DNA of 64,000 bases, from positions 38,133,073 to 38,197,072 of the forward strand of contig OZ029915.1 in NCBI GenBank assembly GCA_964023275.1, written 5' to 3'. The notes under the pieces are model-generated. The model saw only the letters and a program-made list of their open reading frames with translations. It was not told where the DNA came from and searched no databases. Position numbers and translations under genes: made by a program. This document shows, one piece after another, positions 33,901-44,263 of this stretch; positions within the stretch are counted from its first letter, which is position 1, and each line of letters starts with the position of its first letter. Source of the stretch: Norana najaformis (taxonomy: Eukaryota > Annelida > Clitellata > Crassiclitellata > Hormogastridae).

Positions 33901-36900
33901 GAAGAAGAAAAAGGAGGAGGAGAAGAAGAAGAAGACAGACCTAAAAAGAAGAGGAAATTGGATAGCTCAGGAGATTCAGAGTCTGATTCAGAGAGAACTG
34001 TATCGACAAAGAAACAAAAGTCACAGAACAAGATTATGGACACATCAAGCGAAAGTGATGGTGTGAAGAAAGATTCTGATATGAGTGCCACAGAACCAGA
34101 AGATACTAATTCTGAGTCTGAAAAGGTTAGATCCTCTAAATCAAAGGAGATGTTGAGGAAAAGTACAAAGAAGCCAACAGAGGCGAATACAGTTGCAAGA
34201 AAAAAGAAATTATCTGAGCTGAGTTATGATCAATCATCAAACAGTGAAAACGATAAGCCAAAGATGATGAAAAAGAGTTTTTCAAAGAAAAGAAAATTGC
34301 ACGACTTAAGTGATAATCAGCCATCTAGTGATGAAGAAACAAATCCAGAATCTGATGGCTCTGAATCCGCTAAACCTCAGAAGCAAACTAAAAAGAAAAA
34401 GGCTAAGGCAGAGACTAAGACAGCTTCAAGGAAGAGAAAACTATCTAATTCCAGTGAAGCTGAACCACCTAGTGTCAAAGAGACGAAATCTGATAGCCGC
34501 AAAAAGGTTCTAGATTCTGAAGACGCAGATGATGGTGAATCAATGCAGGAACAAAACAAGTGGTCTGCCACAAACAAAGACAGTGAAGATGGTGATGCAT
34601 CTACACAAGATGATCTTGGTACATCAAGGAAGAAGGAAGCAGGCAAGTCAAAGAACAGCATCAAGCCAGTAAGCAAAGGCATGACATCCAGCATCAACAA
34701 CAGCAGCTCAGAAGATGAACAAGCACTGGCTAACATAAAGAAAAAGTTTCAGAAAGTTAGTTGGCTACATTGTCAATATTTTATGTTGAAGAGTTTCTTA
34801 TCGTATCTGGTATATATTATTAATATTTTAAATGGATTAGCTCATTAATTTTTATAAATCACTCTAAAAATGCATGAATTTGTATTTAACTGACTTATCA
34901 ACTTTGTGATTTGAGTTGCTCGAACAACTAAATGTATCTTTTTATTTGTGTTACCTGTTCTGGTGGTTTTTAAAGTTTTAAATTATGTAAGAAAAAACCT
35001 AGAATTCTGTGTTAATGTTGTAAAAAAGGTTGTTTTCATTATAGCATTGTTTCTTACAGTCTACTAGTGATTCTGATGATGAATCTTCATCAAAAGCTGA
35101 AACCTCAAAGAAGTCAAGAAAAGCTCATGATAAGGATCGACTGAAAAGCAAAAAATCAAGAGAGAAGAAAAAGCCTTCAAAAACAGTATGCTTATCTACA
35201 TTTTTCCGGATAACTTACTCATGCCTGTGGCTTTTATGTACATTGTTAACGTAATATGAGCCTCTTCTTTTACGTTTTGGACCTTGTAGCCCTTTCTCTG
35301 CATACAGACTATAAAATTGTAATTATAAAAACACAAGCATAGCAGGTGATGTCACTGGTTCAGTTCTTATTGCAGTTATAATTATGATTAGGAGGAGTCC
35401 TCTACAATCTTCATATGATGCAATACTGAGGAGATGTACAGACCGATAAGTTGCATAACTAAACCAAATATAACAATTTGACTTGCATGCTGTTTGTAAG
35501 GTTCTGACCTGGTGAAGAGTGTCTGTATAGGCCAATGATATTAGTTTTGTGTCTAGTGTATTGAATTTGAAATGCAGCCCACACAAGGTGATAGTAAAGA
35601 TGAAAATGTGAAGAAGCTGGAGAAGATTGCACGCGCTTGTGGTATACTTCCGGTTGGCAAGCGCTACAAGTTGGCATTTGAAAACTGCCGAGATAATAAA
35701 GAACGATCAGCAAAACTGAAGCAGATGCTTCGAGATGCTGGGATGACAGGTGATGAATTATGCACTCATTTTATGCACACTTTGTATATTTTTTATAGTG
35801 AATTCACTTTACGCAGATTGAGTATTTGCGCTTATTCATATTTAGTTATATTATTTTAGACCACTATACAGTCAGTAACTTTAAATGTGTTGTGTTTGTT
35901 TTATCTTTGTATCAAGCATATAACAAGACACTTATGCGGTACCTTTTAAAAAACCTCTCAGATGTGTATGTAAACCACTTTTTAAAGTCACTAAATCTCA
36001 AGCATTGCTGTATTTTTATTTATTTAAGTTTAAAGTGGTTATTAATCAAGAAACTGAGGCAGAGTTGTAAATAGGTTTGAGTAAAATAATGAGTATTGAT
36101 GACAAGCGATTTAAACAAATTGGTGTTACCTTACTGATTTTTTTAGTTGTAATCGGCAGTGCACTTGTATGACTGGTAGCCATGTCATAATTCAAAGAAT
36201 GCACAATCTGATCAATGCCTTTAATGTTAACCCTTTTTCTTGTCAGATATTTTTAGCCCTTGTTCTGGCCCAGCCAGATATTTTTGGGGTTTTGGTCCAT
36301 TTGCCGGTGAAGCAGATGTTTGGCTTTATCATAACTAGCTGTTTTGAACTTAATACCTCAAGGAACTTGAACACATGCCCACATGCTAGCACAGACAGAA
36401 CCAGTAAAATTGAATCAGTGAGGCATGGATAAGTTTATAAATGTTGATAACAGATTGGTTTTAACGGTTCTATGTTTCACCTAATTGGTCTGTATGCACA
36501 CTAGCTTTTTGGTCCATGCATGCAGTTGGTCCCTAAGAGAGTCACTTGGAATAGCTGAGCAGCAGTTAGTATGATTTTACATTCATGAACTTAACTTGGT
36601 AGGCATTTTCTTTGCATGTCTCTGTAGAAAAGCGTGTACTCCCTTAAATGGCGTGGCAGCCATTCAAACGGCAGCAGTGGTGAAGGATCTCACCCAATCA
36701 ATTCTTTGAAAACGAGCAGGGGTCGAGACCATAGTCGCTATAGAAAAACATGTACATTTACATCTATTTACATTTACCTGCTTTGTTTGGCAGAAAACCA
36801 GCAATGTTAAACACATGAAAATAGGAAGGTCTTATCGACTTTAGTTTTGTTTACTTGTACAGGCACATATAGTATGAAGAGTGCAGAGACACTGAAGCTA

Positions 36901-37445
36901 AAGAGAGAGGCAGCAGAACTTCTTAGTAGTACCGTCATAATATCAGAAGGTAGGCAATAAGAACAAGTTGTAAATTATTGTTTTCTTTCAAACCTGCCAA
37001 CCATTTGAAGTTTTCTGACCTGGTACAAATGCTTGTAGTGGTGCTTTTGCATGGTAAATCTACTGTTGGTGAGATATTGTCATATGAAATTTTTCCTTAC
37101 GTGTATGCATTCACCGTTTTCTAATTTTATTTAAACCTTGACGCTTGTATGATAGATATCCTGCCTTGTTTCATTTTAACTTGCTGTATGTTTTCAAGTC
37201 TTTATGACTAAAGTTGTTCTGCAGGAATTAATTGTCATTTGCATTGATTGCTTGTTTTATTTCTATTTGTTGGTTTAATTTTGCATTTTGTTGTCACAGG
37301 CAGAGGACGTCGTAGAGCTTCCAATCCACTGGCAGATTCTTTTAAGATAAGAGACCGAGAGGAGTCATTGTCTCCACCTCCAACAGCAAAGGAGAGTTTC
37401 TCTCGGTTAAAAGGCATTGTGGACAGTGAGGAAGATTCTGACTGA
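30855..37445 (+). CDS. HIRIP3: HIRA-interacting protein 3 (HIRIP3), H2A-H2B/HIRA histone chaperone partner
   Basis: HIRIP3 binds HIRA and histone H2A-H2B through a CHZ motif and acts in nuclear chromatin assembly. Model of seven exons: 30855-30916, 32698-32815, 33751-34755, 35060-35185, 35578-35749, 36863-36949, 37300-37445. This gives 1,716 nt, 571 aa, with all GT-AG junctions in phase. Exons 1-2 give the conserved N-terminal helical segment (FVRNLF ... LTQRIIRERYM). Exon 3 is a long acidic/lysine-serine-rich linker, as in vertebrate HIRIP3. Exon 5 carries the helix with RACGILPVGKRYKLAF. Exons 6-7 carry the CHZ-type end (LKREAAEL, then GRGRRRASNPLADSF). The protein ends RLKGIVDSEEDSD. Intron 1 is swollen by nested transposons. 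Family assignment rests on this colinear set of motifs; I am confident. Confidence 0.93.
30925..31775 (+). mobile_element. Family A LINE copy in HIRIP3 intron 1, split by a DNA transposon
   Basis: The 5' part (about 30925-31186) encodes a decayed RT C-terminus (PLLWDKLLSELRQLFYPSYE, LAISAQVFHK). The 3' part (31511-31775) continues the frame and then gives the family A 3' UTR (GAACTGAACCCTTCCTGCCT, TGAGCGCCTGTGAATG) and tail. A 324-bp inserted element plus a 9-bp target duplication separates them. Confidence 0.8.
31187..31510 (-). mobile_element. Truncated Mutator-like (MULE) DNA transposon with TIRs and 9-bp TSD
   Basis: Seen: inverted repeats CTTCTGCGGCGGAAGATTCCG (31195-31215) and its reverse complement at 31482-31502, matching at 20 of 21 positions. 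Each lies 8 bp inside a direct 9-bp duplication TTCACAAAA (31178-31186 and 31511-31519). Inside, the minus strand reads LILGETFDNEQEAEQF, similar to the N-terminal region of MULE/FAR1-type transposases. A 9-bp TSD is typical of the Mutator superfamily. The element is far too short to be autonomous. The GCGGCGGAA motif also recurs internally (about 31245 and 31455). Confidence 0.8.
32698..32815 (+). CDS. HIRIP3: HIRIP3 exon 2
   Basis: Acceptor AAATTTTAG, donor ATG|GTAAGT. Encodes RSLTQRIIRERYM and the acidic helix ending VAEM, the best conserved N-terminal block of HIRIP3. The 3' edge lies inside a 34-bp tandem duplication that repeats the donor. Confidence 0.92.
32806..32872 (+). repeat. 34-bp tandem duplication spanning the HIRIP3 exon 2 donor
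   Basis: GCGGAAATGGTAAGTCGTCA at 32807 is echoed by ACGGAAATGGTAAGTTGTCA at 32841. Two donor sites result (GT at 32816 and 32850). Confidence 0.85.
33020..33130 (+). repeat. (GTAT)/(ACAT) microsatellite in HIRIP3 intron 2
   Basis: Inverted halves: GTAT-type then ACAT-type units, able to fold into a long weak hairpin. Confidence 0.8.
33751..34755 (+). CDS. HIRIP3: HIRIP3 exon 3 (acidic/basic low-complexity linker)
   Basis: Acceptor GTTGATTCAG, donor AAA|GTTAGT; exactly 335 codons. Rich in Lys, Glu, Ser and Asp with repeated SSD/SSE and KKRKL motifs: likely CK2-type phosphorylation sites and nuclear localisation signals. Poorly conserved sequence but conserved composition. Not an independent gene, although it is the longest plus-strand frame here. 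Confidence 0.92.
35060..35185 (+). CDS. HIRIP3: HIRIP3 exon 4
   Basis: Acceptor TTTCTTACAG, donor ACA|GTATGC; 42 codons, phase 0 at both ends. Continues the Ser/Asp then Lys-rich linker (SDSDDESSS, then KKKPSK). Exon supported by phase and composition. Confidence 0.85.
35578..35749 (+). CDS. HIRIP3: HIRIP3 exon 5
   Basis: Acceptor GAAATGCAG, donor ACAG|GTGATG, phase 1. Encodes the conserved helical block KLEKIARACGILPVGKR through LKQMLRDAGMTG, matching the vertebrate block RYIRACG ... ALGMKG. Confidence 0.92.
36636..36780 (-). repeat. Family B dispersed repeat in HIRIP3 intron 5
   Basis: The plus strand shows the reverse complement: CCATTCAAACGGCAGCAGTG, GTGAAGGATCTCACCCAATC, GGGGTCGAGACCATAGTCGC, ending in ACATTTACATCTATTTAC. 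The ATTTAC-type end looks like a retroposon 3' tail. Confidence 0.72.
36863..36949 (+). CDS. HIRIP3: HIRIP3 exon 6
   Basis: Acceptor TTGTACAG, donor GAAG|GTAGGC. Completes GTYSMKSAETLKLKREAAEL and SSTVIISEG, the helix before the CHZ motif. Only 87 bp, found by phase and homology. Confidence 0.9.
37300..37445 (+). CDS. HIRIP3: HIRIP3 exon 7 (CHZ motif and stop)
   Basis: Acceptor TTGTCACAG. Encodes GRGRRRASNPLADSF (residues about 524-538), the basic CHZ-type histone-binding motif, then RDREE, a proline run, RLKGIVDSEEDSD and TGA. Confidence 0.93.
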
Positions 37446-37854
37446 CAGCAGCCATTTTGGAACACTGGTTGTTTTGGGATTTGTCAAGTGACAGTCGCTT
37501 CTTATTGACAGAGACTTGTCCTTTTTTGAGGTTTTATAACTGCTTGGAAGTAATTTGCAACACTTATTCCAAGGTGGCTTCTTTTGTTTGGTTAGACAGA
37601 AGGCTGTCTTCAAGCATCAAAATCCTGAGTTGCTAAAGTAGACAAATCCTGAAGTCATTTCCGATGCATTCTTTCAACTCAACGTGTGCTTAATAAGAAT
37701 GTTAAAGTTAATCGAATTTGCTTCACATTCTGTTGTTTGGGAAATGCCTCAAATTAATGCCAGTACTTTCCAGTGTTTTTATATTATCAAGCTCATTCTC
37801 TTGAAAGCAAGACCATGACTTGGTGTGAAGTCCACAACCTTTATATGACATCTC

Positions 37855-38367
37855 TGATCACGTCAACTGTCTTTCCCGCCCATGCTACATGCACAACTGT
37901 GACCTTTGTAGAGTTTGGCCTATGCTTGACTTGAGAACTGCATCCACATTTGCCACATCCATAGTTCATTCTAAACTAGATTGCTGCAACTCACTATTCT
38001 TGAACGTAGGCATCACCCAAATCAATGGTCTCCATTCTAAAACCACTGATGCTGGATCTCCATTCTAAAACCATTGATGCTGGAATGGACTAAGCATCCT
38101 TTTTGTATTAATCAATTTTTTGTGTTAAACGTTTTTGTGTCAAGTGTATTTCACTAATTTTCATGCTGCTCCAGTTCCAAAAACCATCCACCGTAGCAGT
38201 CTGACTGTCTGTTTGCCTGCCTGACCTTTGAATCTCGACCTGGAACTGAACCTGATCTTACCTGCCACACTGATTTTGTTTTGACTGAGTGTCTGTGAAT
38301 AAGTTGGGTCCTGCAACTTAGTTGTTTGGGCACTGAAGAAATCCAGATAGCACGATTACTCTGCCTG
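37855..38367 (+). mobile_element. Family A LINE copy downstream of HIRIP3
   Basis: Begins with an RT thumb remnant (SIVHSKLDCCNSLF, near 37950-38005, as in CR1/L2 elements) and runs to the family A 3' end (ACCATCCACCGTAGCAGTC, GGAACTGAACCTGATC, TGTGAATAAGTTGGGTCC). Internal 28-bp tandem duplication at 38029-38084. Confidence 0.72.
38029..38084 (+). repeat. 28-bp tandem duplication inside LINE copy
   Basis: TCTCCATTCTAAAACCACTG + ATGCTGGA repeated once with one substitution. Confidence 0.85.
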
Positions 38368-38369
38368 TT

Positions 38370-40215
38370 AATTAATGACTAATGAAGGTTTGATATTTTC
38401 AGATGTTAACTTGTCAACTTCTAAGAAATTCATTACTGGTTATTGTTAATTTAAATATCTGTTACACGCCCATTCAGTTTACTGTAAATTACATTAGAAA
38501 ATCCTGTGAAACTTCTGAGGTGCTATAGTTTCAGTAGGTTCCTGTATCTGTAACCTTGCATACTGAGACAACAGAAATTGTGTTGGTTGAAAATAAAGTA
38601 GTTAATCAAATCTGTCAGGGCTTCTTGTCCCTGCTTGTGTCAAATAATTTTATACCCATTATCTATCAACAATGCTATGGTCAAAATGTTGTGTTCAAAA
38701 GCTACTCTGGAGAAGCAAACAAATGTTGCAAAGTGATCTTGCCAGATAATTACGTTGTGCACTTCATGATTGTCATCTAAAAAGCATAGGCCTACCTATT
38801 TCACCCATCACACCAATCTTATGAAATAGGCCTACAGTGACAGCATCATGGACTATTTCAGTGCCAGTACTGAGGTATGCAACATTTTAGCCAGGGGGTC
38901 CCGGTATCTGGATGAAAATCGAGGGGGTTTGAGAAAGGAAGCCTGAGGAACACTGTAAGATCTCAGCGGGATTCGGGGCAGAGCCCTGGAAGCCAATGCA
39001 TTTTGAAGCGTTGCGTAGCACGACACTGGGTACATTTGAGCAAAGTAGAGGAACCGACTGGTGGAGGTACACGCATAAAAATCTCATCGGATCTACACTA
39101 ATCCCAAGGTTGATGGTCTTGGCCTCAGAGGGTCAGAACCCCCAGCCAGGTATGCTACTGAGTGCCAGAACCAGCATTCTGTAGACTTTCAACTGAAAGT
39201 GCTATTGATGGTCCTGTGGGTAGCTCTTCTTTTGACCCAATTCCAAATGAAATAAAGCAAGACTGCCCTTTTTGCTTTCTGTTCTCTGTTTTCGTTATGA
39301 ACTATATCTGTGCATACTCCGTTTCCTAAATAATGGCATAATTCTTACACAGAATTTAACAGGCTGTACATTGTAGTGAAATTCTAATGTTTATATAGGC
39401 CTACGTGGACCTACACGTCTTATATGTCTACATAAAAGAGAACAGGGTAACACGGGACTCGTCATCACTCGTCACTCCAACTGAGTAGATATGGCCAGTC
39501 TGCATTTCTTGTCTTTCCTATTTACGGGATCCTTAGGCTTCGGAGTTTAGAGGTTAATGGATATTAGCCTAGTTCTCTACTCCAAAGATAGAAAAGACAG
39601 AAGTAAGAATGTTATATATATATATGGGCTCAATATTACAAGCTTGACTGCCTAGGTAATACAATAATCTGCACATACATAGAAACATGTCTACACTGGG
39701 GTAAATATGATATTGAGGCAGCGTCTACAGCAGTATGTCCTTTGTAAAATTAATGGAACGCCAAAATTCGTCATTTATGGTATTTCCCTTGCATTAATTT
39801 AAGGTTTTAGTGTTCTGTTCTAGCCTTCCATCCCAACACTGCCGACGACGGGGCCATGGCCCCGCCCCTTAGATCCAAACTTGGATGCTAACGACTTCAA
39901 ATAATGGCACTAAGGGCTCAAGTCAAATTAAGTTTTGTTGCAAGGCATCAAAATAAATCCGAAAATAAAAATACTTAAACAGCGAAACTCTTCATACGGA
40001 CTTACACTTTGATAATGTAAATGTAATATAAATCTCAAAAACCTCAGCGGCATACAAAAAGCCGCCTCAAGAGACCAGCTCTACACCGGCGCTATATTAG
40101 TCCGCAAGAGCCAGGTTGTTTGGTCAGTTTCAGCGCATGGTCAGAATCCCGTGGGTTAGGGGTGAGGGTCAAGCCTTTTGATAGATAACTCAACAAAGAA
40201 TATAAATATGCATAA
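38370..40215. other. Intergenic, mostly featureless
   Basis: Three TAGGCCTA copies (38787, 38827, 39396). No coding exon recognised. Confidence 0.55.
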
Positions 40216-40217
40216 AC

Positions 40218-40545
40218 ATGTAGCCTACATGTAAATTTACACTCTTCTACAGCGACCGCATGGCCTCGACCCTCCTCATTTTTCAATGAATTTATCGTAC
40301 TCTGGAGATCTCTACAGCGACCAACGAAAGCTAAGTCGCGGGAACCAGCTTATTGACTACCGCTGCCCCTTTGAATGGGCGCCACGCCATTTAAGGATCC
40401 TGTGCACGGACCGTAATAGCCCGAGATTAAAATCTCTTATTATAGTCACTATAGGGAGTGAACATGTTTACGCATCTTCACGAACACGGAAGCCTTCACG
40501 TAAGCTTTAACCGATGTAGCTAACTAGGCCAGCGCACACAACTCA
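40218..40545 (+). repeat. Family B repeat carrying a family A block (chimera)
   Basis: Family B flanks (CTACAGCGACCGCATGGCCT, TTTCAATGAATTTATCG; later TTTGAATGGGCGCCACGCC). In between, the usual GGGTGAGATCCTTCACCAC is replaced by a family A minus-strand segment (GAGATCTCTACAGCGACCAA, CGCGGGAACCAGCTTATTGA, 40303-40352). Confidence 0.65.
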
Positions 40546-40549
40546 TTTT

Positions 40550-42590
40550 GACCCACTTTATGCCTACTTGTCTTCTGAGTGCGTTTCTCGCAAACCAGCT
40601 TATCCGTGTGAGTGTTTGCTCAGGCATAGTTACATATTATTGTAAGTGTAGGCTCAAGATTTCGACAGGGGTCAAAGAAAGCTAAGTTTATTATCTACGC
40701 TCAATGCCGCTGAAGTGCGGCAGGAACACTGGCGTCATCTAAAGCTAATCTGCGTTGCTTAGTAACAAGGAAGCAAGTGTACAGCGCGCTCCCAATAGTT
40801 GATAAACCGACTTTAAAGCAAACATTTACTGTTTCTTGGAAGAGGTAATAAGTTTAAAAATTAGAATATCATTTTAATGTGCATAGTATGTGTTGAGTGA
40901 AGCCAGAAACTGTGATTAAAAGAAGTTGAATCGTTCGCGGGATATTCAACAATAAAGACGCGCTTGGGAGTTGCCTCCCAAGTAACAGGTTGGCATAAAA
41001 CTTTCTTTAAGGCCTCTAGCCTACTATACCTGGCGATTGATGAAAGACAGATATCGTATCACGTCATACATTTGGCGTAAACTGGATCTGCATTGTCAGA
41101 AACCTTGACGTTTTGCAGTTTTCGCTCGACATGTGGTATATATTACAGGTATATGTGTCTAAAATTCAGTTTGCTCATCTTGATCTCGGGCAACGGACCA
41201 AGTGGGCACGCATGCCCGGTATATAGTTACGGTAATGTTTCAGGTTAGAAAGTGACCTGCATTAATTTTACACGAAGAGTTGAGAGTTTGTGCAAATATA
41301 CGGTTTTAAGTGTGAGTGTGTGCGCGCGCGCATGTGCGTGTGTGCAAGTATGTCAAGAGCACAGCTAGCCAAATCTCTGACCAAAAAGTAGCCAGTTATA
41401 AAGGTCATGGGTGGTAGAATTGGCTTAACTTTCTGGTGTGCAGTGACAAAAGTACTGTATAGATTTGTAAGTGGTAAATGTGTGTCAGTCCTTTGGACCT
41501 TATTTGAAGACCAACATTCTGTTAGTATACAAATAGTTGTAGAGTAGGTTATGGAAATGAGTGAAGTGGCAGTCAAGTATGAAGTTTTAAATTCTGTGAC
41601 ACATTTTGTTTGTTTGGAATTCTGTACTGATTGATGAATGAGTTCCTTCCATTTGTACACAATATCAAATATCCAGCTTTTCAAAAGAATTTGGATTTTA
41701 ACAACTAGGCCTAAAATATAAGTAAGTAAGTAATCTTATTAGCACAAGACACGCATGCACAATTTCAGCACCAATGCATACAAAAAAGTGAAAAAGTAGC
41801 ACAATATCAGGAAAAGATGATGCAATATTATTAATAGTTACAGAAGTTTAACTTTTCATACGGTTCGAGAGGAAACTAACATCATAAAACTTTATATTTG
41901 GCTGGAATGAAAACTAACAGCTCATTGATATTGGAGCAATCGTCCGAACTAGTGTAATCAAAATTTTTTTATTTATACAGTGAGTGAATGATGAACAAGT
42001 TTTTATGCAGCAGAAGTATTGTTTCATATATGTGTTGTATTTCGTGTATAAGTGCGTTATATAACTGTCATGTAGTAATACGCTGCACAACTATGACATT
42101 TATACTTGTGCACACTGGACACTGAACTTGACTACTAGCATTGGTCTAATAGACATTTAGTTGTAGTAATATTCTTGTAGTAGTAGTAGTAGCCGATGTT
42201 TGACTTTAGATTTAGCTGTCTTAGCAAAGTTACTTAAACATATTAAATTAGACAACATCTAGGTTTATTATCATCAACCACACCCAGATGCTACAAGCAT
42301 GGTAATTCAAATATATACCTCTTTTGTGTAAATCGAATCTATGGAAGTGCTTTGCAGGAAGTAACTGGTTATGCATTTGCTTGTCAGAAAGTCAGGCTTT
42401 CATGTAAAGTGGCAGGAGATGCACCCATTCTATGTGCTGCTGAGAAATTCTTTTGTTATGAGTGATTGATTTTGAAATGGAATTATTCAGTCATTTCGTT
42501 AGACCTTCTGCACACTGTGTAAGCAAATAGTGAATTGAATGTTTATTCTAACTACATGCAATAGATTTGTATACCAGTTTTGCATGCTTC
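40550..42590. other. Intergenic, mostly featureless
   Basis: One TAGGCCTA (41706), an AGTA run at 41720 and an AGT run near 42178. No gene seen; a 5' UTR exon of the LTD gene could hide here. Confidence 0.5.
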
Positions 42591-42594
42591 ATAA

Positions 42595-42715
42595 ATGCAT
42601 ACCTATTATGGAGCAGAATCCATTCAAACGAGTAGTAGTGGTGAAAGATCTTGCTTAATTTCATCATTGAAAAATGAGGGGTTGAACCAATATGATTACT
42701 TAAAAAAATATGTAC
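42595..42715 (-). repeat. Family B dispersed repeat
   Basis: Reverse-complement copy: CCATTCAAACGAGTAGTAGT, GTGAAAGATCTTGCTTAATT, TGAGGGGTTGAACCAATATG. Confidence 0.65.
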
Positions 42716-42735
42716 AGGACTGTCCCATATGCACA

Positions 42736-42766
<31 letters not shown>

Positions 42767-42861
42767 TAGCAACTTCTAATGCGCCAGTGTCTAATGCACA
42801 AGGCATCAACCGATGGCACACCAAAACCAAGCCACAATCAGGTCGATACCCAGAAGGTAAA

Positions 42862-42962
42862 ATTAACGACAGCTTATGGCATCAAAGGCTGTTGCTGTCG
42901 CCCTCCTCCTTTATCCAGGCTTGGGACTGGCACTACCCCCAAACAAGGCAGTGGCGGAGTTT
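42862..42962 (+). repeat. Family C dispersed repeat
   Basis: TTATGGCATCAAAGGCTGTT, CTTTATCCAGGCTTGGGACT, GGCAGTGGCGGAGTTT. It follows an (AAT)n run at about 42738-42766. Probably a SINE or LINE body; class unknown. Confidence 0.7.
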
Positions 42963-43628
42963 CAATATCTCTAACAGCAATCATGTACACATTTTTTGTA
43001 AGCATGGAGGTTTTTTAAGGTTTGTAAAATTCTGAGTCGATTCAACAGTAACATGAGTGTCTCAAGACCACTTTTATAAAAGTTATTTTCTTATAGGTTT
43101 TATGAAAGTTAGGTATTTGCAATAACATTTTGAGGCTTGAACTTGTTCTAATTGCTGGTCTTACTGGTATAGTATACCTGGTAGTGATATGAATTAGCCA
43201 TTTGGCTTATCTGTACATAATCCATAATAGACAAGAGCACTAGATATTTATATACCGGGTACACATAAAACGAAAGGACTGACATTTCTGTTTTAGATTT
43301 TCTGAGAAAGTAGCCACCACTCTCATAAACTATTCCACAAATCCTGTGTTTAGCAAAAGCTGTAATGAATATTATAATAATAAAAATTTGAAGGATGAGA
43401 TTATTAAAAGTGATGATCATCTGTCATCTCAATTACTGGTTTCAGTTATGCAAGAATTTCCAAAACCCTTTGCACACAAAAGAAATAATCAGAAGACCTG
43501 AGGACCAGTTACAACTGGAAGGTGTTGTCAGATTTTCCAAAGAGTGATTTACGTATTCAAGGTTGAAACAAACTTACCGTAAACGTACAGCCCATAGTCC
43601 TGTCTTGGAAGCAGAACTTGTTGGATTC

Positions 43629-44263
43629 ATGGATTCCCAAATTTCAGAACAACCTGATTGTTTCTTGGATCTGACGTTGGACAGTGACAATTCCACAGCT
43701 GTGAAAAATGAGAATTCAGACGCAAAAAAGCTTTTTCCTTTAAGAAGTGCTAATAAGACAAATAGCAATGGAAATTATTTTGAGGATTCTGGGAGCTACG
43801 TGATAAACATACATAGGGAACCGAATGAAGTTGTTGGCCTCAGAGGTGATGGAAATACCACAGTAGATGACAATACTGGTATTTTGACCAAGGATGATGT
43901 GAGTCAGTTGAACAATAGCATGAGTCAAATTCTTGTGAGCAATGATGACGACAACTACTGGCAGGCCACTGGAGTGCGTGATAGCCAAGGGAAGTTCAGT
44001 TCTTTAGAGGAAATGAAAAGCTTGGAAACAACCAAATACCAAGAACAGGCTGAACTGGAGACAAATGTAAAATTGTCTGAAACAAGTCAAAACCAAAGAC
44101 CAGTAGCAAGAGATGGGGTGTCTGTGCCTAATCCAGATGGTGCAGACAAAGAAAGTGCAAGCAGAACACCAGCATCAAGTCTAAAGCATGCAATCGGTGT
44201 GCTGGAAGAAAATCTAGATCAACTGAGAAACTTGTATGTCGAACAGGAAGTACAAAATTCCAG
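43629..44263 (+). CDS. LTD protein exon 1
   Basis: Acidic, Ser/Asn-rich N-terminus ending in a heptad-like helix; donor CCAG|GTAACT in phase 2. Twenty-two sense codons precede the ATG back to the TTG at 43563, so the true start might be further upstream if another exon splices in. Confidence 0.75.

Noticed and set aside
33798..34091. Minus-strand hydrophobic/serine protein
   Set aside because: Antisense of the Lys/Glu-rich HIRIP3 exon 3.
35572..35859. Independent small gene starting at 35572
   Set aside because: Its conserved part is HIRIP3 exon 5; the frame beyond 35749 is intron read-through.
43563..43628. N-terminal extension of the LTD protein from TTG at 43563
   Set aside because: Eukaryotic starts are almost always ATG; the first in-frame ATG is at 43629 and a stop precedes at 43545.
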